A DNA stretch of 64,000 nt from Spirosoma aerolatum. GTDB lineage: Bacteria; Bacteroidota; Bacteroidia; Cytophagales; Spirosomataceae. Each line of letters begins with the position of its first letter. The stretch's first letter is position 1. The DNA lies in contig NZ_CP020104.1 of the NCBI RefSeq assembly GCF_002056795.1, positions 434,001 to 498,000 on the forward strand. The letters are read 5' to 3'. The notes under the pieces were generated by a model. That model had not been told where the DNA came from. It ran no database searches and saw only the letters and a program-made list of their open reading frames with translations. Position numbers and translations under genes: made by a program. Shown here piece by piece: positions 54,867-63,586 of the stretch.

Positions 54867-56987
54867 ATGTCTGTCATTAATAAGATCAGAGAACGTTCAG
54901 GGTTGGCCGTCGGTATTATTGCCGTGAGTCTGATTCTGTTTATTGTGGGTGGTGATTTGCTCGGCGGTCGGAGTTTACTGTTCGGGGGAGACCAACAGAA
55001 AGTGGGTGAGATTGCTGGTCAATCGATTGATTATCAGGATTTCAATGCTAAAGTAGACGAGTTGCGGGCGCAGTACGAACAACAAACAGGCCGCGCTCCA
55101 GCCGATCAGGAAATGACTCAGATTCGGGAACAAGCCTGGAATCAGCTTCTGTTTGACATCGCCTACCAGAAAGAGTTCGATAAGCTCGGCCTGAAAGTAT
55201 CATCCGAAGAACTCGTCGATATGGTGCAGGGTAACAACATCAGCCCCGCCGTTCGTCAGGCATTTACAAATCCTCAAACGGGCGTCTTCGATAAAAGCTC
55301 GATCATCAGCTACCTGAAAGGGCTCAAAAACCTGCCTCCTCAGCAACAGGCTGCCTGGGCTAGTTTTGAGAAAAACCTGAGTTCAGACCGGCTTCGGGAG
55401 AAATATGAAGGCCTGATGCGGCTGTCGGTATTTGCTACTACAGCCGAAGCGCAGAAAGAATATCAGGCTCAGAACACGAAAGCCAACGTGAAATTCCTGT
55501 TTGTGCCGTACTACACGATCAACGATACGACCGTGAAAGTGACGGATGCGCAATTGGAAGAATACCTCAATAAGCACAAAGACGATTATCCTGGCTCGGA
55601 CAGCCGTTCAATTCAGTACGTAACCTTCTCGGTGGCTCCATCGAAAGAGGATAGCGCTACGCTTTATAACGAAATTAAATCGCTGGCTCGTGGCCTCGGC
55701 GCTGCCCAAAATGACTCGACGTTTGCCCAGCAAAATAGTGACGTTCGAGTGCCGCTCTACATGACAGCAGGCGAAATGCCAGAACAACTACGGGCTTCGA
55801 TTCCGACGTTTGCACCGGGTGGTATTTACGGTCCGTTCCGCGAAGGCAACACGTACTTTATCTATAAGTACGGCGGTTCAAAAAAAGACACCAACTTCAC
55901 GGCCCGTGCCAGCCATATCCTGATTCAGACCAAAGGGTTGGCCGATTCAGCGAAAGCAGATGCACGTCGTCGGGCAGAGGGTATCCTGAAGCAAATTCAG
56001 GGTGGAGCCAGCTTCGAGGCTTTGGCGCAAACAAATAGTCAGGATGGTTCGGCACAGGCAGGTGGCGATCTGGGCTATTTCAAAAACAACGGCCAGATGG
56101 TAAAACCCTTCGAAGCGGCTGTGTTTGGCGCTACGTCGGCTGGGCTGATTCCTCACTTGGTTGAAACCGAATTTGGTTACCATATCATCAAAGTGACGGA
56201 GCCTAAATCGAACGTACTGTACCGGGTAGCAGCTATCGGTAAAACCATTGCCCCAAGCCAGACCACGCGTGACGAAGCCCTTCGAAAAGCCGATCAGTTT
56301 GCTGCCGATGTGCATACCAAAGCAGAATTTGATGCGAAAGTTAAAGAAGATAAATCGCTGGTAATTGCTACCGCCGACCGGATTCCGGAAGGAGCTGCAC
56401 AAATCAATGCGCTGACAGGGCAGGAAGTTCGTCAGATCGTTCGTTGGGCGTATAACGACAAAACCGATGTTGGTGATGTATCAGAGCCTTTTGAAGTAGG
56501 TGATCAGTATGTCATTGCTGTGCTGACCAACAAAACCGATAAAGATAAAGTAACTGTTGACGATTATCGGAATGAGTTGACAGCTAAAGTTCGGAATGAA
56601 TTAAAAGCGCAACAAATTATCAGCAAGCTGGGTAACGCTTCGGGCGAACTCGATGCCATCGCTGAGAAATATGGTTCGGGTGCGCTGGTCGAAACCGCCG
56701 ACGATATTAATCTGGCCACCGGTTTCCTGCGTAGTGCCGGTGTTGATCCAGTTGCCTTGGGTAAAGCTTTTGGTCTGAAGCCAGGCAAACGTACGAAGCC
56801 ATTTGCTGGTGAAGGAGGTGTGCTGGTTATGGAAACAACCTCGTTGACACCTGCTCCGGCCGTTGCCGACTACAATATGTATAAGACTCAAATTCAACAA
56901 AATAACTCGTCTCGCATCGGTTTCTACATCAACGAAGCCATTAAGGACGCTGCTAAAGTTGAAGACCGTCGGGCTAAGTTCTATTAG
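54867..56987 (+). CDS. ppiD: Peptidyl-prolyl isomerase PpiD/SurA type
   Basis: 706 residues from the ATG at 54867 (MSVINKIRERSGLAVGIIAVSLILFIVGG), a single membrane anchor. SurA_N-like chaperone domain (about 45-190), parvulin rotamase domain (about 340-450: ASHILIQTKG, GGDLGYFKNNGQMVKPFE, TEFGYHIIKVTE) and a C-terminal helical domain. It helps outer-membrane proteins fold in the periplasm. An ATG-less start at 54837 (TTG) is rejected because it lies in the promoter. Confidence 0.94.
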   Translation: MSVINKIRERSGLAVGIIAVSLILFIVGGDLLGGRSLLFGGDQQKVGEIAGQSIDYQDFNAKVDELRAQYEQQTGRAPADQEMTQIREQAWNQLLFDIAYQKEFDKLGLKVSSEELVDMVQGNNISPAVRQAFTNPQTGVFDKSSIISYLKGLKNLPPQQQAAWASFEKNLSSDRLREKYEGLMRLSVFATTAEAQKEYQAQNTKANVKFLFVPYYTINDTTVKVTDAQLEEYLNKHKDDYPGSDSRSIQYVTFSVAPSKEDSATLYNEIKSLARGLGAAQNDSTFAQQNSDVRVPLYMTAGEMPEQLRASIPTFAPGGIYGPFREGNTYFIYKYGGSKKDTNFTARASHILIQTKGLADSAKADARRRAEGILKQIQGGASFEALAQTNSQDGSAQAGGDLGYFKNNGQMVKPFEAAVFGATSAGLIPHLVETEFGYHIIKVTEPKSNVLYRVAAIGKTIAPSQTTRDEALRKADQFAADVHTKAEFDAKVKEDKSLVIATADRIPEGAAQINALTGQEVRQIVRWAYNDKTDVGDVSEPFEVGDQYVIAVLTNKTDKDKVTVDDYRNELTAKVRNELKAQQIISKLGNASGELDAIAEKYGSGALVETADDINLATGFLRSAGVDPVALGKAFGLKPGKRTKPFAGEGGVLVMETTSLTPAPAVADYNMYKTQIQQNNSSRIGFYINEAIKDAAKVEDRRAKFY

Positions 56988-57007
56988 TAACTGACCATCG
57001 ATAGTAT

Positions 57008-57040
57008 AAAAAAGCCACCGCTCGAAACGGTGGCTTTTTT
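57008..57040 (+). terminator. Intrinsic terminator of ppiD
   Basis: 13-bp arms (57008-57020, 57028-57040) with a 7-nt loop and a run of T at the end, 21 bp after the stop. It is A-rich on the left, so it may also work on the minus strand. Confidence 0.85.
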
Positions 57041-57058
57041 GTTTGCGAATTGAGTATG

Positions 57059-57210
57059 CATCCATTTAATTATGAACCTGTTTAACCTTTTAACCACTGC
57101 TTCCCAATCGGTGTGTTTTGTCATGCTAAGGAATAAAGCCTCTTTAACCAGAGTTAGAGTCTCTTAATCTTAAACTGCTCGTCCCTCTACATAACAGGTT
57201 CAAATGGATG
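57059..57210. repeat. MITE-like element with imperfect terminal inverted repeats
   Basis: About 152 bp. The ends 57059-57082 and 57193-57210 pair as CATCCATTT...GAACCTGTT, with 6 extra bases in the left copy. The interior holds TTTGTCATGCTAAGGAATAA, similar to the TGTCAT-type intergenic repeats of Bacteroidetes. It fills the gap between ppiD and the first RraA gene. Confidence 0.5.
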
Positions 57211-57215
57211 TTGGA

Positions 57216-58148
57216 TTACCAGGTTCGCTTGCTCATCATTTTGTCAAGCTCAGCCCGGCTCATGGTGCCTAGCTCTGGATGTTTACTGAGCCATGCCAGA
57301 AATTCGGTTTTGATTTCATCGGTCCATTGGCTGTCAATCTGCCCTGTTGTATATCGACCTGACTTAACGACTTCAAAGCCAAACTGGTCTTTACGAACAA
57401 CAAATTCACAGGTGCTGATGACCTGCTCGGCCATATGGGCTGGTACAAATAAAACTCCCTCTCGTTGCGCAATAACCAGATCGCCCGGAAGTACCATCGC
57501 ACTCCCAATACGGATGGGGGTATTTAATCCCATAAGTACCATTTCTTCCAGAAAAGATGGGTGGAAATCGCGGACAAAGGCGTTGAACCCCTTGATATTT
57601 TCCAGTTCCTGCAAATCGCGGGCCGCACCGTGAAATACGACACCATTACCGGTCTTGCTGAAAATGGCGTTTCCTAAAGTAGCGCCCATAAGGGTTCCTC
57701 CACCAATTTTACCAAATGCATCGGCCACGTACACATCGCCTTTGGTCAGGGTTTCAATTGGCCAGGCATTTGTATTCCCTTTGCGGCCCTGTTTGCTGAT
57801 GCCTCGTTCTTTAATATTTTTCTCTACATCGGGGCGGCTGGGCATAAACATGGCCGTAACGGCACGACCGACCACGGGTACATCATTGTGAATCAGTTTC
57901 CAGCTCCCTTCAAACTGATTGACGTACCCCTCGTTTTTCAGTACGGTCCAGGCATCGTCGATACCAATGTGTTTGGCGCGTTCAACCAATGCATCGGAAA
58001 TTTTGGGTCGCCCATCAGGAAACCGCTCGCCTTTCCATTCAGAGGTTAAAAACAGAAGCTCTTCTTTGGGAAGTGTTTGGCCGAACAGGGCGTTCGAAAG
58101 AAAACAGGCAATGAGAAGCGACAAGGCGCTGGCAAGGCGGAAGTTCAT
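57216..58148 (-). CDS. Exported RraA-family protein 1
   Basis: 310 residues. Signal peptide MNFRLASALSLLIACFLSNALFGQ. RraA-like fold (about 80-250) with DAFGKIGGGTLMGATLGNAI and the Arg-Asp motif in GAARDLQEL; the family includes 4-hydroxy-4-methyl-2-oxoglutarate aldolases and an RNase E regulator. Export excludes an RNase E role. It follows a paralogue by 108 bp and shares the region with a Tat-exported enolase-superfamily gene, so sugar-acid or oxo-acid metabolism is a reasonable guess. Confidence 0.85.
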   Translation of the reverse strand: MNFRLASALSLLIACFLSNALFGQTLPKEELLFLTSEWKGERFPDGRPKISDALVERAKHIGIDDAWTVLKNEGYVNQFEGSWKLIHNDVPVVGRAVTAMFMPSRPDVEKNIKERGISKQGRKGNTNAWPIETLTKGDVYVADAFGKIGGGTLMGATLGNAIFSKTGNGVVFHGAARDLQELENIKGFNAFVRDFHPSFLEEMVLMGLNTPIRIGSAMVLPGDLVIAQREGVLFVPAHMAEQVISTCEFVVRKDQFGFEVVKSGRYTTGQIDSQWTDEIKTEFLAWLSKHPELGTMSRAELDKMMSKRTW

Positions 58149-58187
58149 TAAATCAACTTTTTAGGTAACAGATAGTAGGAGGGATGC

Positions 58188-58242
58188 TGAAACGGTCATC
58201 TCCTGAGCAAAAGTAGGTTTTACACAGGAGATGACCGTTTCA
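58188..58242. terminator. 18-bp hairpin between the two RraA genes
   Basis: Perfect arms 58188-58205 and 58225-58242 with a 19-nt loop and no T-run. It may separate or stabilise the transcripts. Confidence 0.5.
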
Positions 58243-58256
58243 AATTAGTTGTGGGC

Positions 58257-59222
58257 TTATTTATGGCCCTCTTTTGCTAAATATGCTTCTATATCTTTCT
58301 GTGTAACGGCTAGCTTCTTGGGGTATTTTCCAACCCAGGTTCTAAACTCGCCTTTAATCTTTTCTGACCAGTCGCCATGTATTTCGCCGGAAGGGTATTT
58401 GCTCTGCTGGAGAAGATATCGTTCAAACTCGTCCCGTAAAGCCGTCATTTCGGATGCCGAAACCAGCCCTTCGACCAGGTGTGCCGGAATAAATACGACA
58501 CCATATTCATTCGCGAAAACCACATCGCCGGGAAGTACAGTGACTTCACCAATCCGAATGGGGGCGTTGATAGAAGTAGGCGTCATGTCTTTAATGTACG
58601 AAGGATCGTGCCCTTTTACCCAGGCGTTGAAGCCTTGCGTATCCTTCAATTCCTGCATATCGCGTATAGAACCGTAAAAGATAACGCCTTTGCCTGTTTT
58701 GCCGAAAATAGCGTTCCCGAGGCTCGAACCAATTAAGGTCCCGTCTTTGATTTTACCGTATCCATCCGCTACATAAATATCGCCTTTGGTCAAAATGTCG
58801 ATTGGCCAGATATTGATGCCTCCCTTTTGCGAACGTCCTTCGGCCTTTCCCTGGGCGCGAACCAGACTATCGAGGTCGGGGCGGGTAGGCATGAATTGCG
58901 CCGTTACAACCCGGCCCGTCATGGTTTCGCCGGGTTTCAGAATGACCCAGTTCTTTTCGACCTGATTGCGATAGCCTTTGTTGCCCAGATACCCCCAGAT
59001 TTGCTCCAGCGTACAGTTCTGTAATCGTTCCAGCACAATATCAGGTACTTTCGGACGGCCGTCGGCAAAACGCTCACCTTTCCAATTGGCGGTTAGGGCC
59101 GTAACGTATTCGGCCGAAGAGCCAATGCGCTGGGCCTGGCCTGAAATGCATAAGGTAACGATGGCGCTTACGGTAAGTAACGATCTCTTTACCATTGTTT
59201 TACGTAAAGCCAATTTATTCAT
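58257..59222 (-). CDS. Exported RraA-family protein 2
   Basis: 321 residues from the ATG at 59222; an internal Met (MVKRSLLTVSAIVTL...GQAQ) also gives a signal peptide. The core matches protein 1: DGYGKIKDGTLIGSSLGNAI, then GSIRDMQEL with the Arg-Asp pair, and VLPGDVVFANEYGVVFIPAH. Divergent from the enolase-superfamily gene, sharing a 113-bp promoter region with it. Confidence 0.85.
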   Translation of the reverse strand: MNKLALRKTMVKRSLLTVSAIVTLCISGQAQRIGSSAEYVTALTANWKGERFADGRPKVPDIVLERLQNCTLEQIWGYLGNKGYRNQVEKNWVILKPGETMTGRVVTAQFMPTRPDLDSLVRAQGKAEGRSQKGGINIWPIDILTKGDIYVADGYGKIKDGTLIGSSLGNAIFGKTGKGVIFYGSIRDMQELKDTQGFNAWVKGHDPSYIKDMTPTSINAPIRIGEVTVLPGDVVFANEYGVVFIPAHLVEGLVSASEMTALRDEFERYLLQQSKYPSGEIHGDWSEKIKGEFRTWVGKYPKKLAVTQKDIEAYLAKEGHK

Positions 59223-59335
59223 ATGAAAAAAAAGGGGTTTAAGGCTATTCTACACATAAAAGGCACTGTGATAAGTAAATTACTGCCATTGATTCATTTT
59301 ATGAGTGAATCGCTATAACACCCTGACTTTTTCCC

Positions 59336-60775
59336 ATGAAAAACATTTTCTCCCGATTGTCGTCGCCCGGCAACGCATCTGACCGCCGTGATTTTATCCG
59401 CAACGCCGGATTAGGTGGCCTGTCTCTTGGTATGATGTTCGACAAACTTGGTGGCCCGCATGTTGTCGATCAGGAACTGGAGTTTATTACCCAGAAGGTA
59501 AATCGTGACTCAAAGCCTGCCGAGTTGAAGATTACCGATATGCGCATTGCCGTATTGCAAGGCGTTCCGTTTACCAGCCCAATCATTCGAATTGATACTA
59601 ATCAGGGACTGGTTGGCTGGGGCGAAGTACGCGACGGAGCCAGCGCTAACTACGCCCTGATGCTGAAGAGCCGACTGTTGGGCAAAAACCCCTGCAACGT
59701 TGAGCAGATTTTTAAGCAGATCAAACAGTTTGGTGGCCAAAGCCGCGCAGCCGGTGGGGTCTGTGGCGTTGAAATGGCGCTCTGGGATTTGGCCGGTAAA
59801 GCCTATAACGTTCCAGCCTATCAATTGCTGGGTGGCAAATACCGTGATTTTATCCGACTCTATGCCGATACACCCGAAGCGGATACCTACGAAGGGTTTG
59901 CCCAGAATATGAAGAAGCGCCGGGATCAGGGCTATACATTCCTGAAAATGGACTTTGGTATCGGTATGCTGGCCGATCAGCCGGGTATGCTGGTAAATGC
60001 AAATAACTGGAGCGTGAAGCGTCAATGGAGCGATGCTGAACCCGGTAAGCTGGGAAATTACGCCAATACAAAACACCCCTTCACCCGAATTCAGGTTACT
60101 AAAAAAGGACTGGATCGACTGGCTGAACACGTTGGAAAAGTACGTGAAATTGTTGGCTACGATACGCCATTGGCCGCCGATCACTTTGGCCATTTCGACG
60201 TGAATACGGCTATTCAAATCGGGAAAGCTGTTGAACCTTTCCGACTTGCCTGGCTGGAAGACCTTGTTCCCTGGTTTTATACCGACCAATGGAAACAGAT
60301 TTCGGATGCGATTGAGACGCCAACGCTTACGGGCGAAGACATTTATCTGAAGGAAGGCTTTAAGAAATTGATTGATGCGCGGGCTGTTGACATGATTCAC
60401 CCGGATCTGGCATCGTCGGGTGGTTTGCTGGAAACCAAAAAAATTGGCGACTATGCTGAAGAAGCGGGCATTCCAATGGCTATGCACTTTGCCGGTTCGC
60501 CTATCTCGATGATGGCCAACGTGCACTGCGCAGCAGCTACCGAAAACTTTGTTGCGCTGGAACACCACGGCGTTGATGTGGTAGGTTGGGAAGATCTGGT
60601 AACGGGCATGAAACCCATCGTTGAGAAAGGCTTTGTCCGCGTACCCGAGAAACCTGGTCTGGGCGTTGAACTGAACGAAGAAGTCGCTAAAAAATTCCTG
60701 AAGAAAGGGGCCACCTGGTTTGCCCCAACCGACTCCTGGAATACCCGCGATTCGGCAGACCGGGAGTGGAGTTAG
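59336..60775 (+). CDS. Tat-exported mandelate racemase/enolase-superfamily enzyme
   Basis: 479 residues. N-terminal twin-arginine signal SDRRDFIRNAGLGGLSLG. Enolase-superfamily N-domain (about 65-165) and barrel (about 175-420): LKMDFGIGM with the catalytic Lys region, then metal ligands in AADHFGHFD, WLEDLVPW and TGEDIY, and the HPDLASSGGLLETK and MHFAGSPIS segments. Most like sugar-acid dehydratases (galactonate or mandelate racemase subgroup). Its export and its RraA neighbours suggest an unusual periplasmic pathway. Confidence 0.9.
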   Translation: MKNIFSRLSSPGNASDRRDFIRNAGLGGLSLGMMFDKLGGPHVVDQELEFITQKVNRDSKPAELKITDMRIAVLQGVPFTSPIIRIDTNQGLVGWGEVRDGASANYALMLKSRLLGKNPCNVEQIFKQIKQFGGQSRAAGGVCGVEMALWDLAGKAYNVPAYQLLGGKYRDFIRLYADTPEADTYEGFAQNMKKRRDQGYTFLKMDFGIGMLADQPGMLVNANNWSVKRQWSDAEPGKLGNYANTKHPFTRIQVTKKGLDRLAEHVGKVREIVGYDTPLAADHFGHFDVNTAIQIGKAVEPFRLAWLEDLVPWFYTDQWKQISDAIETPTLTGEDIYLKEGFKKLIDARAVDMIHPDLASSGGLLETKKIGDYAEEAGIPMAMHFAGSPISMMANVHCAAATENFVALEHHGVDVVGWEDLVTGMKPIVEKGFVRVPEKPGLGVELNEEVAKKFLKKGATWFAPTDSWNTRDSADREWS

Positions 60776-60778
60776 TCT

Positions 60779-60856
60779 GTAAGGCGGGCGGAAGCCCGTG
60801 CAGTAGTAGACTTACTTATGTTGCTATACGACTGCACGGGCTTCCGCCCGCCTTAC
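60779..60856. terminator. 26-bp perfect GC-rich hairpin between convergent genes
   Basis: Arms 60779-60804 and 60831-60856 are perfectly complementary, with a 26-nt loop. It ends at the stop of the epimerase gene and follows the enolase-type stop. The GGCGGGCGGAAGCCCG core looks like a REP-type palindrome. Confidence 0.7.
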
Positions 60857-61764
60857 GTTAACAAATCCTCCAGTGCCGTTTTTAAATCAGTGTATTGATA
60901 GGTGAAGGTCGTTTCATCGGCAATGCGTTTGTTTAGGACGTAATTACCGCCTGTTACCACAATGGCCATTTCGCCATAGAGTAGCTTGATGGTGAACTCT
61001 GGAATATTGGGTAGTATGAGTGGACGATGCAGCACATCGGCGATGCTTTTTGTAAGCGTTTCGTTCGTGACCGGATTCGGAGCCACTGCATTATAGATAC
61101 CCTGCCAGGTTGTATCGGTTAAGGCTTGACTATACATCCGGCACATATCGTCCAGATGAATCCAGGCGATGTATTGCTGCCCTGAGCCAATCGGAGCTCC
61201 GGCTCCTAAGCGGATAGGCTGAGCGATTTTGGGTAACGCTCCTCCTTCGGCCGTCAGCACAACGCCTGTTCGTAAAATTACTGTTCGAATGCCAAGCGAT
61301 GCAATTTGCAGTTCTGACCGTTCCCAGGCTCGTACCACCTGCGCTAAGAAGTCGGAACCACCCTCGCTGGTTTCAGTCAAAGGCCGATCACCCGTATCGC
61401 CCCCATAAAATCCTATGGCTGAGGCACCAATGAATGACTTTACACGGTGATCGTTTTCAGCCAGTGCCTTTGCCAGTAAATCCGTTGATTGAATGCGACT
61501 GTTCAGAATTTTTTCTTTTCGGCTGTCTGTCCATCTTCCATCAGCAATGCCTTCGCCAGCCAGGTGAATGATGTGATCGGCCGTTTGGATAGCTTTCAAA
61601 TCAATCTCTCCTTTTTCAATGTCCCAGCTATAAACTGTCAGGCCCGGAAGCGTTTTGGTGGAATGGCTTAGTAGTGCCACCTGATACCCCTGCGCCTGTA
61701 ATAGCTGAGTGAGCCGCCGACCGATGGTGCCAGTGCCTCCTGTAATTAAAACCGTTTGCTGCAT
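60853..61764 (-). CDS. TIGR01777-family NAD-dependent epimerase
   Basis: 303 residues. Rossmann start VLITGGTGTIGRRLTQLLQ, then HLAGEGIADGRWTDSRKEKI, SAIGFYGG, and ILRTGVVLTAEGGALPKIAQ, the markers of the TIGR01777 branch (YfcH-like). C-terminal DUF1731-like part ends DLKTALEDLLT. Substrate unknown. It overlaps the hairpin at its 3' end. Confidence 0.92.
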   Translation of the reverse strand: MQQTVLITGGTGTIGRRLTQLLQAQGYQVALLSHSTKTLPGLTVYSWDIEKGEIDLKAIQTADHIIHLAGEGIADGRWTDSRKEKILNSRIQSTDLLAKALAENDHRVKSFIGASAIGFYGGDTGDRPLTETSEGGSDFLAQVVRAWERSELQIASLGIRTVILRTGVVLTAEGGALPKIAQPIRLGAGAPIGSGQQYIAWIHLDDMCRMYSQALTDTTWQGIYNAVAPNPVTNETLTKSIADVLHRPLILPNIPEFTIKLLYGEMAIVVTGGNYVLNKRIADETTFTYQYTDLKTALEDLLT

Positions 61765-61837
61765 GTGTACGTGTGAATGGAATGGTCAACTCTACAACCC
61801 TATGTTCAATCATAGGGTTTAAGGGGCATCTGTTTAT

Positions 61838-62392
61838 TCACAGATCCCACTCCTTCGGCAAGCCCAACTGCCGGGCATAATGCGCTGGTGCTGTGTAATG
61901 TACCCAACTGAGTAACCTATTGATGTCGTCGGCAAATTCAATGTAATAGTCAGGATTGAGCTTAACGACTTTTTTTAAGACTTGTTCGGCTCGTTTGGCG
62001 ATGTACTCAGCGGCTTTATCGGTGCGTGAATTGTATTTCTGGAGCAAATGGGCATTGTGCTCATAAAACGTATTGAGCATATACAGCATTAGCTCGACCT
62101 CGCCGTATTTGTCTTTCGTAACCTTCAAATGGCGGCTGATGTAGCCACTGACTGTTCGCATGTCCATCATGAGCCAGCCAGCCGTATCAGCATGGAGTTT
62201 GGCCGTCCGGTCAATAAAGTCCCGAATTAAGCCCCGCCGTTCATCGATGGTTTTACCACCCTCAACCAATTCAAACTGAAGTCGTTCAGTCAGTACAGCA
62301 TCTTTGGTGATAAGCCGCAGAAGTAGTTTGTCTTTTTCCGCACCCGGCATTCGGACAATCGCTTTTTTCAGATCAGGGTCAAGCGCAGGCAT
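61838..62392 (-). CDS. Hypothetical helical protein
   Basis: 184 residues, MPALDPDLKKAIVRMPGAEKDKLLLRLITKD and onward. No signal peptide, no membrane segment. Mostly amphipathic helix, with many Leu/Tyr and charged residues (RTVSGYISRHLKVTKDKYGEVELML). I do not recognise the family. It lies between the epimerase and the word-array region, on the same strand as rimK. Confidence 0.7.
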   Translation of the reverse strand: MPALDPDLKKAIVRMPGAEKDKLLLRLITKDAVLTERLQFELVEGGKTIDERRGLIRDFIDRTAKLHADTAGWLMMDMRTVSGYISRHLKVTKDKYGEVELMLYMLNTFYEHNAHLLQKYNSRTDKAAEYIAKRAEQVLKKVVKLNPDYYIEFADDINRLLSWVHYTAPAHYARQLGLPKEWDL

Positions 62393-62402
62393 AAGGCAAT
62401 TT

Positions 62403-62594
62403 TGAATGATAGAATGACTGAATGACTGAATAGTTGAATTGCTGAATAACTGAGTGAGTGGGTACAGTATAATAAAAGCTTTCTAGCATTTTTTTGGTTG
62501 TTTCTCGGAATGACAGAAAATGCTAGAAAATTTAGTTTACAGTGTAGTAAGTAGTTAACCCACCCATTCAATCATTCAACAATTCAATCATTCG
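62403..62594. repeat. Octamer word-array inverted repeat with inserted hairpin
   Basis: Left arm: seven 8-bp words with TGAAT-type heads at exact 8-bp spacing (62403-62458). Right arm: four complementary 8-bp words (62563-62594). The loop holds a second inverted repeat (TTCTAGCATTTT...AAAATGCTAGAA) with a CGGAATGACAG motif inside. Fills the gap between rimK and the hypothetical gene. Confidence 0.7.
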
Positions 62595-62598
62595 AAAT

Positions 62599-63507
62599 TT
62601 ATACGCCTACCGTATCGCCTTCGTCGGCTTTGATTTTTTCTTCGATGTAGGCAATGATCTCGGCGGCAATATCGACACCCGTAGCTGTTTCGATGCCCTC
62701 CAGACCAGGCGACGAGTTAACTTCCAGTACGAGAGGGCCGCGTTCGGAAGGTAACATATCCACGCCCGCTACTTTCAACCCCAGTGCGCGGGCTGCCGAA
62801 ATAGCTGTTTGTTCTTCATCGGCAGTGAGTTGTATCGATACCGCATTGCCCCCTCGGTGGAGATTGGAACGAAATTCGCCGTCGAGTCCCTGTCGTTTGA
62901 TAGCCCCTACCACCCGACTCCCTACCACAAACGCTCTGATGTCAGAACCTTTAGCTTCGGCAATGAACTCCTGCACCAGTACGTTCTTTTTCAGACCATA
63001 AAAGGCTTCGATGGTCGATTTGGCGGTTTTAATACTTTCGGCCAGCACAACGCCGATGCCCTGTGTACCTTCCAGCAGTTTGATAACGACGGGTGGGCCA
63101 CCCACAAGCTTGATAAGTTGGGTAACGTCGCCATTTTTAGGATGATTGGCAAACATTGTTTTGGGTAGACCTACGCCCGCTTTTGACAGCACCTGTAAGC
63201 TGCGTAGCTTATTCCGCGACCGCATGATGGCCTGCGATTTACCCGTTGTGAAGACGTTCATCATTTCAAACTGCCGAACAACGGCGCACCCATAGTCGGT
63301 TACCGAAGCGCCAATACGAGGTACGATGGCATCGAAGGAGGAAAGTTCTTCGCCTTCATACAAGACCGATGGACGGCCTCCTTCAATCATCATCTGACAG
63401 TTCAGATGGTTAATAACACAGCCTTCGTGGCCCCGAGCGTGAATGGCGCCAAGAAGGCGTTGTGTTGAGTATAGATCGGGCTTGGCCGATAATATGGCAA
63501 TACGCAT
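62599..63507 (-). CDS. rimK: RimK-family ATP-grasp glutamate ligase
   Basis: 302 residues. ATP-grasp fold: [36 protein letters not shown] (ATP-binding Lys), [19 protein letters not shown] and [19 protein letters not shown] (metal ligands). RimK adds glutamate to ribosomal S6 or makes poly-glutamate in other bacteria. The upstream gene is a RimK-associated protease, a common pair. Confidence 0.93.
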   Translation of the reverse strand: MRIAILSAKPDLYSTQRLLGAIHARGHEGCVINHLNCQMMIEGGRPSVLYEGEELSSFDAIVPRIGASVTDYGCAVVRQFEMMNVFTTGKSQAIMRSRNKLRSLQVLSKAGVGLPKTMFANHPKNGDVTQLIKLVGGPPVVIKLLEGTQGIGVVLAESIKTAKSTIEAFYGLKKNVLVQEFIAEAKGSDIRAFVVGSRVVGAIKRQGLDGEFRSNLHRGGNAVSIQLTADEEQTAISAARALGLKVAGVDMLPSERGPLVLEVNSSPGLEGIETATGVDIAAEIIAYIEEKIKADEGDTVGV

Positions 63508-63586
63508 AAACGTGAGAAAGTCGATAGTCAGTCGTAGAAAGTTGTCAGTCGAGAGCCGTATAGAATGTGTAGCAGGGTACTAGCGG

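Noticed and set aside
59510..60568. 352-codon open frame on the minus strand inside the enolase-type gene
   Set aside because: No family resemblance and odd composition; the plus-strand frame has all active-site motifs, so this is a shadow.
62403..62458. Octamer array as a CRISPR remnant
   Set aside because: Words are adjacent with no spacers, and the right side carries the complementary words; no cas genes nearby.
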